Shown piece by piece: positions 18,810 to 26,581 of a stretch of DNA of 27,086 nt. This DNA comes from Pseudomonadota bacterium. Its GTDB lineage: Bacteria > Desulfobacterota > Desulfovibrionia > Desulfovibrionales > Desulfovibrionaceae. The DNA lies in NCBI GenBank assembly GCA_023426275.1, contig JAFABC010000118.1:1-27086 (forward strand). The letters run 5' to 3'. Made by a program: the position numbers and the translations under genes. Position 1 is the first letter of the stretch; each line of letters begins with the position of its first letter. The notes under the pieces are model-generated. The model worked only from the letters and a program-made list of their open reading frames with translations. It was not told where the DNA came from and made no database searches.

Positions 18810-18879
18810 GTGGGACGCGCCCGGGGCCGGTTCGCCCGCCGCTGCGCGATGAACGAACCGGCCCCGCCCCGCGTCCCAC
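18810..18879 (+). terminator. 22-bp interrupted hairpin downstream of the AICAR formyltransferase
   Basis: GTGGGACGCG (18810-18819) pairs with CGCGTCCCAC (18870-18879), and GGGGCCGGTTCG (18823-18834) pairs with CGAACCGGCCCC (18854-18865). A small CCC/GCCC internal loop lies between the two stems and a 19-nt loop caps them. An AT-rich ATTTATATAT follows. It could terminate the upstream gene or insulate the following promoter. Confidence 0.6.
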
Positions 18880-18885
18880 ACCATT

Positions 18886-18895
18886 TATATATGAT
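18886..18895 (+). promoter_or_regulatory. possible -10 region for the exoribonuclease gene
   Basis: TATATATGAT, with TATGAT at 18890-18895, is the only AT-rich block in the 283-base gap and resembles a -10 element. No convincing -35 lies at the right distance. A short dyad CGGGA-N5-TCCCG (18900-18914) would fall at the start of transcription. Confidence 0.3.
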
Positions 18896-18947
18896 CTGTC
18901 GGGACGTGTTCCCGTTCACCCTTTAGGAATTTTCCGGGAGGGTGGGG

Positions 18948-18996
18948 AACCGGGGGAGGAAACCCCATGTCGCAAAAGGGGTTTCCTCCCCCGGTT
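18948..18996 (+). other. perfect 19-bp leader hairpin before the exoribonuclease gene
   Basis: AACCGGGGGAGGAAACCCC at 18948-18966 pairs perfectly with its complement at 18978-18996 across an 11-nt loop. It ends 32 bases before the start codon and 17 bases before the ribosome binding site (AAAGGA). No T run follows, so it is not an ordinary terminator. If it is in the 5' leader, it would be a long double-stranded element on the mRNA of a ribonuclease. Confidence 0.7.
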
Positions 18997-19028
18997 CCTC
19001 CCTGCTTCCCGTAAAGGATAGATATCGC

Positions 19029-21149
19029 ATGGCGTTGGAGCGGTATGCCGGGCCCGGGTGTCTGGTGGAGTACATGCAGGGCAACCAGGCGCAGGTGGCC
19101 TGGGTGCTGGAGGAGTCCTCGGGACGGCTGCGCCTGTACACGCTGACCAAGCGCGAGGAAAAGATGACCCTTTCCCGCGTGTTGCCCTGGATGGGGCCGC
19201 GCTACGAGGGCACCAGGGACCGCAGCGAGATTTTGGAGATCATCACCGCGCATCAGGCCCGGCGCGAGGAAGCGGCCCGGGCCATCAACGCCCTGGAGCT
19301 GTGGGAGCTGGCCCAGGGCGAGGTGCGCGAGGAATCGGCCGAGTGGTTCGCCGGACTCGTTGGCGAGGACCCCGACGTGGACGCCGTGGCGGCCATGGGC
19401 CGGGCGCTGCTTGCCTGCAAGACGCATTTCAAGTTCCATCCGCCCAGGTTCGAGGTCTTCCCGGCCGAGCTGGTCGAACGCCGCATGGCCGAGGCGGCCC
19501 TGGCCGAGGAGCGCGAAAAGGTCGTGGTGGCCGGACAGGCCTTTTTCAAGGAACTGTGGCAGGGCTGGCTCTCGGGCGACCGGCAAAAGGGCAGGACCCT
19601 TGCGGCCAGGCTCGATCCCGAGGCGGCCAAACGGCTGGAGGGCATGCTCCGGCGGCTTATGGCCGACGCCGACGACAGCGAGGCCGCGACGTTGTGGGCC
19701 ATGCTCAAAAAGGGCCTGCCCGAACATCCCTTCCAGCCCTACATTCTGGCCACCCAGTGGGGCATCGTGCCGCCGCACTACAACTATCTGTTCGATCAGG
19801 CGGACTACGAGCCCGGCGACGACTGGTGGCAGCCCTTTGCCGGGGAGATGGAGGCGCGCCGGGCCGGCCTTACCGCCCTGGCCCGCGATCCCGAGCCCAT
19901 TCCCTTCGTCAGCGTGGATTCGCCCACCACCCGCGACATCGATGACGCCTTTTACGCCTATCCCCGGGAGGACGGCGGCGTGCGGCTGGTCCTGGCCCTG
20001 GCCGATCCGGCCCTGGACTGGGAATTCGGCGGCCCGCTGGATACGGCCGTGGCCCGGCGCGCCTCCAGCGTCTATCTGCCCGAGGGGGTGTCCCACATGC
20101 TGCCCGAGCCGCTCGGCACGGGGCTCTACACCCTGCTTGCCGGCGAAGTGCGGCCGTCGTTGGTCATGGAGTGGGACTTCGACGCCGATGGCGAAACCCT
20201 CGGTTTCGCCATGCGCAAATCCTTTGTGCGGCTGGCCGAGAACACGACCTACGCCGCCGTGGAAGCCGCCCTGGACGCCCCGGACGTGCCCGACCACCTG
20301 ACGCTCGGCCACGCCCTGGCCACGAAGTTGCGGCAAAAGCGCCTGGAACGCGGCGCGGTCATCATCGAGCGGCCCGAGCCGGACATCGTGCTCGAAGGCT
20401 ATCCCGACAACGTGACCGTGCGCATGGGCCTGTGCCCGTCCTATCCCCGAGCCCAGCTCATGGTCAGCGAATTCATGATTCTCGGCAACGCCGCCGCCGC
20501 CCAGTACGCCATTGCCCACGGCGCGGCCATGCTCTTTCGTACCCAGGACGCCACGCTGCCCCCGGAGGTGCGGGGCGTGCACGACGATCCGCCGTCCATC
20601 CAGCGGGTGGTGCGCGAGCTGCCGCCGACCCTGACCGAGCCCGAGCCCCGGCCCCACGCCACCCTGGCCGTGCCGGCCTACGCGCCGATCACCTCGCCCC
20701 TGCGGCGCTACACCGACCTCGTCAATCTGGCCCAGATCGAATGTCTGCTGCGCACGGGCGCGCCGCGCTGGAGCCGGGGCGAACTGGAGGCCCGGCTGAC
20801 CGAGCTGTCCCCGCGCATCGAGGCCGTGGGCCGGGTACAGCGTTTCCGGCCGCGCTACTGGAAGCTGCTCTATCTCCAGCGCACCTGCCGCGACCAGACC
20901 TTCGAGGGCGTGGTGGTGGACCTGGGCGGCGGCGGCTTCGTGTCCCTGTCGCTGCCGGCGCTGCAAATCTACGTCCGGGCCACCCGGGACACCCTGGGGG
21001 ATTCAATTTACATCGGCCAGCGCTATGCGCTACGCTTGGGAAAGATCGACCCGCTGACCAACGAACTGCGGGTCTTTGGAGCGGAAGAGATCCCGGCCCG
21101 GCTGCCCGAAGGGGCCGAGGCCTTTTTCATGGACGCGGCCGGGCAGTAA
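19029..21149 (+). CDS. RNase II/RNase R family exoribonuclease (RNB domain)
   Basis: A 706-residue protein with an RNB catalytic domain. The metal-binding aspartates fit the D-x5-D-x-D-D pattern in VDSPTTRDIDDAF (D297, D303, D305, D306). Later RNB features include SVYLPEGVSHMLPE, APITSPLRRYTDLVN at about 555-570, and a C-terminal S1-like beta region (EGVVVDLGGGGFVSL). The N-terminus (GCLVEYMQGNQAQVAWVLE) resembles the type found in cyanobacterial and plastid RNase II-like enzymes rather than the cold-shock domains of E. coli RNase R. It degrades RNA 3' to 5' in the cytoplasm. The start is placed at 19029 with AAAGGA upstream; an earlier in-frame ATG/GTG lies inside the leader hairpin and is unlikely. 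Confidence 0.9.
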   Translation: MALERYAGPGCLVEYMQGNQAQVAWVLEESSGRLRLYTLTKREEKMTLSRVLPWMGPRYEGTRDRSEILEIITAHQARREEAARAINALELWELAQGEVREESAEWFAGLVGEDPDVDAVAAMGRALLACKTHFKFHPPRFEVFPAELVERRMAEAALAEEREKVVVAGQAFFKELWQGWLSGDRQKGRTLAARLDPEAAKRLEGMLRRLMADADDSEAATLWAMLKKGLPEHPFQPYILATQWGIVPPHYNYLFDQADYEPGDDWWQPFAGEMEARRAGLTALARDPEPIPFVSVDSPTTRDIDDAFYAYPREDGGVRLVLALADPALDWEFGGPLDTAVARRASSVYLPEGVSHMLPEPLGTGLYTLLAGEVRPSLVMEWDFDADGETLGFAMRKSFVRLAENTTYAAVEAALDAPDVPDHLTLGHALATKLRQKRLERGAVIIERPEPDIVLEGYPDNVTVRMGLCPSYPRAQLMVSEFMILGNAAAAQYAIAHGAAMLFRTQDATLPPEVRGVHDDPPSIQRVVRELPPTLTEPEPRPHATLAVPAYAPITSPLRRYTDLVNLAQIECLLRTGAPRWSRGELEARLTELSPRIEAVGRVQRFRPRYWKLLYLQRTCRDQTFEGVVVDLGGGGFVSLSLPALQIYVRATRDTLGDSIYIGQRYALRLGKIDPLTNELRVFGAEEIPARLPEGAEAFFMDAAGQ

Positions 21150-21242
21150 CCGGCGAAAAACCGGGGAGCCGCCCGGAGCCGCCCGGACCCTTCGCGGGGG
21201 AGGGCGCGCCCCGGCGCCCGGAAGGGACGTGGAGAAAGGATT

Positions 21243-21848
21243 ATGCTGTTGGGCTACGTGTTGTTCCTGGTGCTGGTGTATCTGGTGGCGGCGTTTCCCT
21301 TCGGACTGGCCGTGGCCGTGGGCCATGGCGTCGATCCCCGCCAGTCGGGCAGTTGCAACACCGGGGCCACCAACGTGGCCCGGCTTTGCGGCACGCGCTG
21401 CGGCGTGACCACCCTGGCCCTGGATCTGGCCAAGGGCCTCGTGCCGGTGCTGCTGGCCCGGATCATGACCGATTCGGTCTTTTTCCTGACCCTGACCATC
21501 CTGGCCGCCGTGGCCGGCCACATGTTCTCCGTCTTCCTCGACGGCAAGGGCGGCAAGGGCGTGGCCACGACCATCGGCGTCTTTCTGGGCGCGGCTCCGC
21601 TGCCGATCCTCATCGCCGCCGTGCTGTGCCTGCTCGTCATCAAGCTGACCGGCTACGTGTCGGCCGGCTCGCTGGTCCTGGCCGTCAGCCTGCCGTTTCT
21701 GGTCTTTTTCCTCGGCCCCCGCTCCCTGACCCTGGCCGCCCTGATCGTGGCCGCGGCGGTGGTCTGGAAGCACCGCGAAAACATCACCCGCCTGCGCGCC
21801 GGCCAGGAGAAGTCCTGGCGCAAGGGCTGCGCCCAGGCGGCCGACTAG
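21243..21848 (+). CDS. plsY: glycerol-3-phosphate acyltransferase PlsY
   Basis: A 201-residue integral membrane protein. All three PlsY motifs are present: SGSCNTGATNVAR at about 35-47, GHMFSVFLDGKGGKGVAT at about 91-108, and WKHRENITRLRAG at about 174-186. Five or so hydrophobic segments are visible. PlsY uses acyl-phosphate to acylate glycerol-3-phosphate, giving lysophosphatidic acid for phospholipid synthesis. The ATG has AAAGGA about 3-8 bases upstream. The next gene starts 6 bases after its stop, so plsY, the SGNH hydrolase and the cysteine hydrolase probably form one operon. Confidence 0.95.
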   Translation: MLLGYVLFLVLVYLVAAFPFGLAVAVGHGVDPRQSGSCNTGATNVARLCGTRCGVTTLALDLAKGLVPVLLARIMTDSVFFLTLTILAAVAGHMFSVFLDGKGGKGVATTIGVFLGAAPLPILIAAVLCLLVIKLTGYVSAGSLVLAVSLPFLVFFLGPRSLTLAALIVAAAVVWKHRENITRLRAGQEKSWRKGCAQAAD

Positions 21849-21854
21849 CCGTTT

Positions 21855-22934
21855 ATGGCGCACGTTCTTCTCGCCCTGGCGATTCTGGTCGTCGGCAACG
21901 CCCTGGTCATGTGGGGACTGGCCCGGCTGCGGCCGGGCCGCTGGCGCACGCGCGGCATCGGCGCCCTCGTGGCCCTGGACGCCGCCCTGGTCATGTTGCT
22001 GGCCCTCGAAGTGGGCATGACGTTTTTTTTCGCCCAGTCCGACGGCTTCAACATCACCATGTCCAGCCGCAACTGGTTCGCCCGCCACTGGCATCCCATC
22101 AACAGCCTGGGCTATCGTGACGCCGAACCCCGGCCCAAGGTCCCGGGCGAAAAGCTCGTGCTCGTCGTCGGCGACTCCTTTGCCGCCGGCCACGGCATCG
22201 ACCGGGTCCGGGACCGCTTCGGCGACGTGCTGGGCCGCGACCTCGGCCAGGGCTGGCGCGTGGCCAACGCCTCCCAGATCGGCTGGGACACCGTGGACGA
22301 GGACAAGGCCCTCGAATCCTATCCCGAGACGCCCGACGTGGTCGTTTTGGCCTACTTCGTCAACGATATCTACCGCGCCGCCGAAAAGACCAAGTTCCCG
22401 CTGCCCTTTCACGTGCAGTTTCCCAAAAGCGCCGTCACCAAATATCTGGTGGACCATTTCGCCCTGGCCAACTTCGCCTACTGGCGGCTGGCCCGGGTGG
22501 GCAATGTGGAGGACGCCTCGCGCGTGTTCTGGCAGCGGTTGCGCGCGGCCTACGCCGACCCCCGGGTTTGGGCCGCCCATGCCGCCGAACTCGACGCCAT
22601 CGTCAACTGGTGCCGGGACCGCCACGTGCGCCTGATCGCCCTGGTCATCCCGAGTCTGGCCGACGTGGCCGCCAGCGCCCCCATGACCGCCCGCGTGACC
22701 ACCTACTTCCGGGAGCGCGGCGTGCAGACCGTGGACATGACGCCCTTGCTGGCCGGCCGCAATCCCGGCGACATGGTCGTCAACGGCGTGGACAGCCACG
22801 CCAATGTGGCGCTCAACGCCGAAATGGCCGGCCTGCTGCAAAACGCCATCCTGTCCCCGCCGACCTCCCCGGACGGACGGCCGCCGGCCGCCGTTTCCAC
22901 TCCGTCCGCGCCCGGCGCCAAGGAGGGTTCCTGA
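21855..22934 (+). CDS. membrane-anchored SGNH/GDSL hydrolase
   Basis: A 359-residue protein with two N-terminal hydrophobic segments (about 3-22 and 34-60) and an SGNH hydrolase domain. Block I is GDSFAAGHG (S108), block III includes YFVNDIY, and the acidic-His pair is VDSHAN (D313, H315). Blocks look intact, so it is likely an active esterase or acyl-transfer enzyme on the periplasmic or membrane face. The C-terminal 25 residues are Pro/Ser/Ala-rich. It lies between plsY and a nicotinamidase-like gene, with 6 bases to plsY and a 1-base TGATG overlap with the next gene. The operon hints at lipid or envelope acyl chemistry, but the substrate is unknown. Confidence 0.82.
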   Translation: MAHVLLALAILVVGNALVMWGLARLRPGRWRTRGIGALVALDAALVMLLALEVGMTFFFAQSDGFNITMSSRNWFARHWHPINSLGYRDAEPRPKVPGEKLVLVVGDSFAAGHGIDRVRDRFGDVLGRDLGQGWRVANASQIGWDTVDEDKALESYPETPDVVVLAYFVNDIYRAAEKTKFPLPFHVQFPKSAVTKYLVDHFALANFAYWRLARVGNVEDASRVFWQRLRAAYADPRVWAAHAAELDAIVNWCRDRHVRLIALVIPSLADVAASAPMTARVTTYFRERGVQTVDMTPLLAGRNPGDMVVNGVDSHANVALNAEMAGLLQNAILSPPTSPDGRPPAAVSTPSAPGAKEGS

Positions 22935-23482
22935 TGGACAAGCTGCTCGTGATTGTGGACATGCTCAACGACTTCATCATGCCCGGCGGCAAGCTCTATT
23001 TTGCCGGGGGGGAAGACGTCATCGCGCCCATTGTCCGGCTGCGGGCCGCGTTTCGGGCCGCCGGCCTGCCGGTGGTCTACGACAACGACGCCCATCCCGG
23101 GGATTCCGCCGAATTCGCGACCTGGCCGGCCCACTGCGTCATGGGCTCGGAAGGCGCGCGCATCATCGCGCCGCTGGCTGCCGGGCCCGGCGACATCGTG
23201 CTGCACAAGGACGCGCTGTCGTTTTTTTCCGAGCCGTTCGCCCTGCCCCTGCTGCGGGGACTCGGAGCGAAGCACCTGTACGTGGCCGGCGTGGCCACGG
23301 AATACTGCGTCAAGGAAGCCGTGGTGCACGGTCTGGAGCAGGGTTTCGCCGTGACCGTGGTGACGGACGCCATCGCCGCCGTGGACCTGACCGCCGGCGA
23401 CGGGGACCGGGCCATCGAGGCCATGCGCCGGGCCGGGGCCGCCTTTGCCCGCACCGACGACGTGGTGGCCGCCCTGGCCTGA
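22934..23482 (+). CDS. nicotinamidase-like cysteine hydrolase (isochorismatase superfamily)
   Basis: A 182-residue protein with the cysteine-hydrolase triad: D9 in VIVDMLNDF, K92 in LHKDALSF, and C125 in VATEYCVKEA. Metal ligands resembling those of PncA nicotinamidases are visible at D52 and H54 (DNDAH) and H67 (WPAHC). This favours nicotinamidase (nicotinamide to nicotinate, NAD salvage) over isochorismatase, which lacks the WPxHC feature. It is cytoplasmic. The ATG overlaps the upstream TGA, with AGGAGG 8 bases ahead inside the SGNH gene, indicating coupled translation. It converges on the XRE-PAS gene 18 bases away, with no clear terminator between. Confidence 0.82.
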   Translation: MDKLLVIVDMLNDFIMPGGKLYFAGGEDVIAPIVRLRAAFRAAGLPVVYDNDAHPGDSAEFATWPAHCVMGSEGARIIAPLAAGPGDIVLHKDALSFFSEPFALPLLRGLGAKHLYVAGVATEYCVKEAVVHGLEQGFAVTVVTDAIAAVDLTAGDGDRAIEAMRRAGAAFARTDDVVAALA

Positions 23483-23500
23483 TCCTGTCTTCCCCCGCGC

Positions 23501-25294
23501 CTACGGGCCGGCCGGGGACTCGCCCGTTTCCCGCATGGTCAGGAGCATCCGGCCGTCCGGCAGGGGCACGACCGTGAAATCGAGCAGCCGCGTGCGCCCG
23601 TCGCCGCAGCGCACCGGATAGACCCGCTGGCTGGGCCGGCCCAGGGCGCCGGCCCAGTCGGCGGCCACGCTGGCCCGCAGGTCCGGGTCCGGGTAGGCCC
23701 GGCGCATCCAGGCCTCGGCGTCCGGCACGTCCGCTTCCGTATATCCCACCAGATTCGTGAACGCCTTGTTGAGAAACAGCGTGCTGCCGTCGGTGCCGAC
23801 CAGACTGGCCGCGTAGGGCACGTGGTCGAGGATGGCCCGCAGCTGGGCCAGGGTCTGCCGGGCGTTTTCGCGGGCCCGGACCAGCTCGGTCACGTCCTCG
23901 GCGTGGAGCATGACCGTGTCCGGCGCGGCGAATACGAACGTCATGTCGAACAGGCCGGGCTCGCTCGTTCCGGGCGGGCGGAAACGCAGCCGCTTGCGCT
24001 CCGTGCGCCGGGCCTCGAAGGCGCTCCAAAGAGTCAGGTAGACGTCCGGGGATTCGTCGAAGATGGCCCCGGCCGGGGCTTCGTGGCAGGAGCCGATGCG
24101 TCCCCGGAAAAGCGCCTCGGCCGCCTTGTTGGCGTCGATGAGCACCAGTTCCCGGTCCCGCAGGACAAAGGTCAGGGTGGGCAGGGGGAAATTGCGCAGA
24201 TGGGTCTTGAGCCGCTCCTCGTCGGTCACGCCGGTTGCCCGGGCATCCGGACGGCCGCGGCCGGGAGGCGTCGGCCCGGTCGGGGGCGTGACGTCGCGTC
24301 CGTAGCAGTTGACGCCGGCGCCTCCCGCCAGGGGGCAGCAGGTGAGTTCCATGACGGCGTTGGCCAGGGGCAGGGTGATCCGCTGGTTTTCGCGGCTGGC
24401 CGTGGCCCGGGCCACGACGGCGGCCAGGGGCTCGGGCACGGACGCGCCAAGTCCCAGGCCCAGGCCGTCGAGCAGGGCGGCGCTGGCCGGATTGGCATAG
24501 GCCAGGGTCCCGTCCCGGCCGATGCGCAGCACCGGATGCGGGTTGTCCTCGGGGAAGCGGGCCATGGAGCGCAGGTTGTCCAGGGCCTGCCGTTCGGCCG
24601 TGACGTCCTGGACCGTGCCGTGCACGCGCACGACGCGGCCGGCGGCGTCGGTGGCGGCCCGGGCCACGGCCTTGGCGTGCCGCCACAGGCCGTCGCCGCG
24701 CCGGAAGCGGTAGGCGTAGCGCAGGGGGCCCTGGCCGGCGAGCAGCCTTTGGCGCACGTCCGCCACCAGCGGCCGGTCGTCGGGATGGATCAGGGCCAGG
24801 ACGCCCTCGTAGGTCGGCTCGGGGCCGTCCGGCGGCAGGCCGAAAATGCGGAAAAATTCCTCGGACCAGAAGTCCTGGCCGGTGGTGAGATCGCGGGAAA
24901 AGTTGCCCACCCGGGCCAGCCGCTGGCTTTCCGCGAACGAGGCGCACCAGAACCGCGCGTCCCGCCAGGAGCGCAGCTCGGCGTCGGGCAGGGCGGCCAA
25001 CTCCCGGATCAGCGGCGCGAACACGTCCGGCTTCGCCAGCACGGCGTCGCGCACGTCGGTGGGCAGCTTTCCGGCCAGGGCCAGGAGGATTTCGGGCGAT
25101 TCGCCGAGTTCCCCGGCCAGGGCCACGATATGGGCTTCGGACAGGCTCGGCGGCGCGCCCCGCTCCAGCCGGCTGAGGTAGGAGGCCTGGATGCCCAGGC
25201 GCGCGGCCAGACGGCGCAGGGAAAAGGCGGGATTGTCGGCCAGTCGGGCCAGCCGTTTTTCCCGGATGTGGCGGCCAAAGGCATGTGGTTCCAC
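23501..25294 (-). CDS. XRE-type HTH regulator with four PAS-like domains
   Basis: A 597-residue protein. Residues about 10-70 form an XRE/Cro helix-turn-helix (SLRRLAARLGIQASYLSRLERG). Four PAS-like segments follow: about 125-235 (PAS_3 type, ending with a PAC-like RVHGTVQDVTAER), about 245-345 (NPHPVLRIGRDGTLAYANPA), about 370-480 (LPTLTFVLRDRELVLIDANKAA), and about 485-590 (ILDHVPYAASLVGTDGSTLFLNKAF). No histidine kinase, GGDEF, EAL or sigma54-activator domain and no membrane segment is seen, so it appears to be a cytoplasmic one-component regulator. The start is GTG at 25294, which lacks a clear ribosome binding site and is preceded by a palindrome. It is 54 bases downstream of the TPR gene. 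Signal unknown. Confidence 0.85.
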   Translation of the reverse strand: MEPHAFGRHIREKRLARLADNPAFSLRRLAARLGIQASYLSRLERGAPPSLSEAHIVALAGELGESPEILLALAGKLPTDVRDAVLAKPDVFAPLIRELAALPDAELRSWRDARFWCASFAESQRLARVGNFSRDLTTGQDFWSEEFFRIFGLPPDGPEPTYEGVLALIHPDDRPLVADVRQRLLAGQGPLRYAYRFRRGDGLWRHAKAVARAATDAAGRVVRVHGTVQDVTAERQALDNLRSMARFPEDNPHPVLRIGRDGTLAYANPASAALLDGLGLGLGASVPEPLAAVVARATASRENQRITLPLANAVMELTCCPLAGGAGVNCYGRDVTPPTGPTPPGRGRPDARATGVTDEERLKTHLRNFPLPTLTFVLRDRELVLIDANKAAEALFRGRIGSCHEAPAGAIFDESPDVYLTLWSAFEARRTERKRLRFRPPGTSEPGLFDMTFVFAAPDTVMLHAEDVTELVRARENARQTLAQLRAILDHVPYAASLVGTDGSTLFLNKAFTNLVGYTEADVPDAEAWMRRAYPDPDLRASVAADWAGALGRPSQRVYPVRCGDGRTRLLDFTVVPLPDGRMLLTMRETGESPAGP

Positions 25295-25296
25295 AA

Positions 25297-25306
25297 GGTG
25301 TACACC
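25297..25306. promoter_or_regulatory. 10-bp palindrome at the XRE-PAS start, candidate operator
   Basis: GGTGTACACC is a perfect palindrome ending 2 bases before the GTG start of the XRE-PAS gene. A second palindrome CGTGCACG lies at 25311-25318. XRE regulators often bind short dyads at their own promoters, so autoregulation is plausible. The ribosome binding region is covered by it, which may explain the missing Shine-Dalgarno. Confidence 0.4.
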
Positions 25307-25348
25307 ATACCGTGCACGGCGATTTGTGGCAACCAGCCGGGCCGCCGG

Positions 25349-25882
25349 TCAGGCGGACGGCGTGTCCGGCAGCAGGGCCGTGGCCCGGGCCAGGGCCAGC
25401 AGTTGACCGGTTATGGCCTCGGGCGCGGCGGCCGGGTCGTCGCGCAGGCGGACCGTGGCCTCGCGGATGCCCTGCTCCAGTTCGGGCCGGTCCGCGTCGG
25501 CAAAGGCTTCCAGGGTCAGGAGGGCCTTTTCGGTCTTGCCCAGGGCCAGCAGCGTCAGGCCCAGGCACAGCCGGGCCATGGGGTCGCGCCCGCCGGTCAG
25601 GCGCAGGACGTGCTCGAACTCCACCCGGGCCTGGATGAAGGCCCCGGTGGTGTACAGGGCGTGGCCCAGGCGCGCGCGCACCGGGGCGTTGGACAGATCG
25701 CCCCGGATGGAGGCCCGGTAGGCCGGAATGGCCGCGGCGTAATCCCCGGCGGCATAGGCCGCGTCGCCGGCGGCATGGCGGTCCGGCGCGGGGGCATTTG
25801 GCTGCTCGGCCGGGATGTCGCGGCCAAGCAGGGCGTGCACGAGATGACGGCGGGAAACGTTGGGGCGGTCGTCGCGGGCCAT
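25349..25882 (-). CDS. TPR-repeat protein
   Basis: A 177-residue protein with tetratricopeptide-like helices. GDAAYAAGDYAAAIPAYRASI at about 39-59 is a clear TPR; ARLGHALYTTGAFIQARVEFEHVL and LCLGLTLLALGKTEKALLTLEAF follow. The N-terminus NVSRRHLVHALLGRD is short, basic and not a signal peptide; similar leaders occur on Desulfovibrio TPR proteins, but I cannot name the family. The start is placed at 25882 because AAGGAGG lies 5 bases before that ATG; an ATG at 25900 would add six residues and has no ribosome binding site. It is upstream of the XRE-PAS gene on the same strand and probably co-transcribed. TPRs mediate protein binding; the partner is unknown. Confidence 0.8.
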   Translation of the reverse strand: MARDDRPNVSRRHLVHALLGRDIPAEQPNAPAPDRHAAGDAAYAAGDYAAAIPAYRASIRGDLSNAPVRARLGHALYTTGAFIQARVEFEHVLRLTGGRDPMARLCLGLTLLALGKTEKALLTLEAFADADRPELEQGIREATVRLRDDPAAAPEAITGQLLALARATALLPDTPSA

Positions 25883-26195
25883 GGGAGCCTCCTTGCGCAA
25901 TGGCCGGGCGTTTACCGCACCGGCGGGATTAAGATTGTAATAAAGCTAACCGAAAAGAAAGGATAGAGCGGGGCGCGCGGTCGCACGAAGGGTCGCCGGA
26001 GGGGCCGGTGTTTGGAAATCTCCTGAAATTGTTGGAGATAAAAGGCCCTTTCCCGGCCGGCTGTTTTGGCCCGGCGATTGCTAAACCCCGGATGCGAGCG
26101 CGGTGGGCGAAAGCCGAAACCACACCGCCAAAATCACCTGGTCGTGGCGGCCACCCCCTAGCCTCCTCCCCCAACACGCCACCACGGCCTTTTTA
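25883..26195. other. intergenic region without a recognisable gene
   Basis: Contains an AT-rich block at 25925-25950 that on the minus strand includes TACAAT, a fair -10 for the TPR gene without a clear -35. A small dyad ATCTCC-N10-GGAGAT lies at 26018-26039. Open frames here have no ribosome binding sites or recognisable protein content. Confidence 0.5.
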
Positions 26196-26235
26196 GGAAG
26201 CCGCTTGGACCACTCCCTGGGTCCGGGCGGCTTCC
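26196..26235 (+). terminator. strong hairpin, orphan terminator or structured RNA end
   Basis: GGAAGCCGC (26196-26204) pairs with GCGGCTTCC (26227-26235) and GGACC (26207-26211) with GGTCC (26220-26224). Two possible U-G pairs lie between and an 8-nt loop caps the stem, about 16 bp in all. GCTTTTGC follows on the plus strand. No plus-strand gene lies upstream within 2.7 kb, so it may end a small RNA or an opposing transcript. Confidence 0.5.
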
Positions 26236-26267
26236 GCTTTTGCGGGGGCTTTTCGGGCTGGAAAGTC

Positions 26268-26296
26268 TTGAACCCCGACCAATTCATGATTATAGC
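26268..26296 (+). promoter_or_regulatory. candidate sigma70 promoter for the small-protein operon
   Basis: TTGAAC at 26268-26273 and TATAGC at 26291-26296 are separated by 17 bases. Transcription would start near 26303, leaving a leader of about 87 bases before the TTG start at 26390. Confidence 0.5.
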
Positions 26297-26389
26297 CTGC
26301 GAAGACCAACCAAGCGGCCCTGTCCGCCAGGATGACGGGCCGGCTGGGCGCGTTGCCTGGCGCGCGGGTCCTTTTCTCTGGAGCAGGCA

Positions 26390-26581
26390 TTGGAAACTAA
26401 GGAATCCGGGCCCCAGGCCTTTTTGGACTTCGTCAATCAGCGGTTGGCCAAGCGACAGCGCGAGCTTGAAGGCGCGGTCAAGTTTTCCAGCCATTACAGT
26501 CAGGTGGAGTCTATCGTCACGGAATTACGGGCCGTTCGGGCCAAATTTGTCACGCTCATGCGCCGCGAGGGCTTGTTATGA
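26390..26581 (+). CDS. very small helical protein of unknown function
   Basis: A 63-residue protein starting with TTG, with GGAG about 6 bases upstream. Charged, probably helical or coiled-coil throughout (FLDFVNQRLAKRQRELEGAV, then QVESIVTELRAVRAKFVTLM). No cysteine, signal peptide or membrane segment. Its TGA overlaps the next ATG as ATGA, which argues that it is real and translated with the secreted protein gene. I do not recognise a family. The TTG start is the weakest point; no in-frame ATG lies near the N-terminus. Confidence 0.55.
   Translation: METKESGPQAFLDFVNQRLAKRQRELEGAVKFSSHYSQVESIVTELRAVRAKFVTLMRREGLL

Noticed and set aside
18942..19028. Earlier start for the exoribonuclease adding 29 residues
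   Set aside because: These codons lie within the perfect leader hairpin and lack a ribosome binding site, whereas AAAGGA precedes the ATG at 19029.
18885..20966. 693-codon minus-strand frame over the exoribonuclease
   Set aside because: Antisense to a gene with intact RNB catalytic aspartates; no independent coding evidence.
23310..25568. 752-codon minus-strand frame overlapping the XRE-PAS gene in another frame
   Set aside because: Arg/Pro/Gly-rich translation typical of a wrong frame; the XRE-PAS frame shows real domains.
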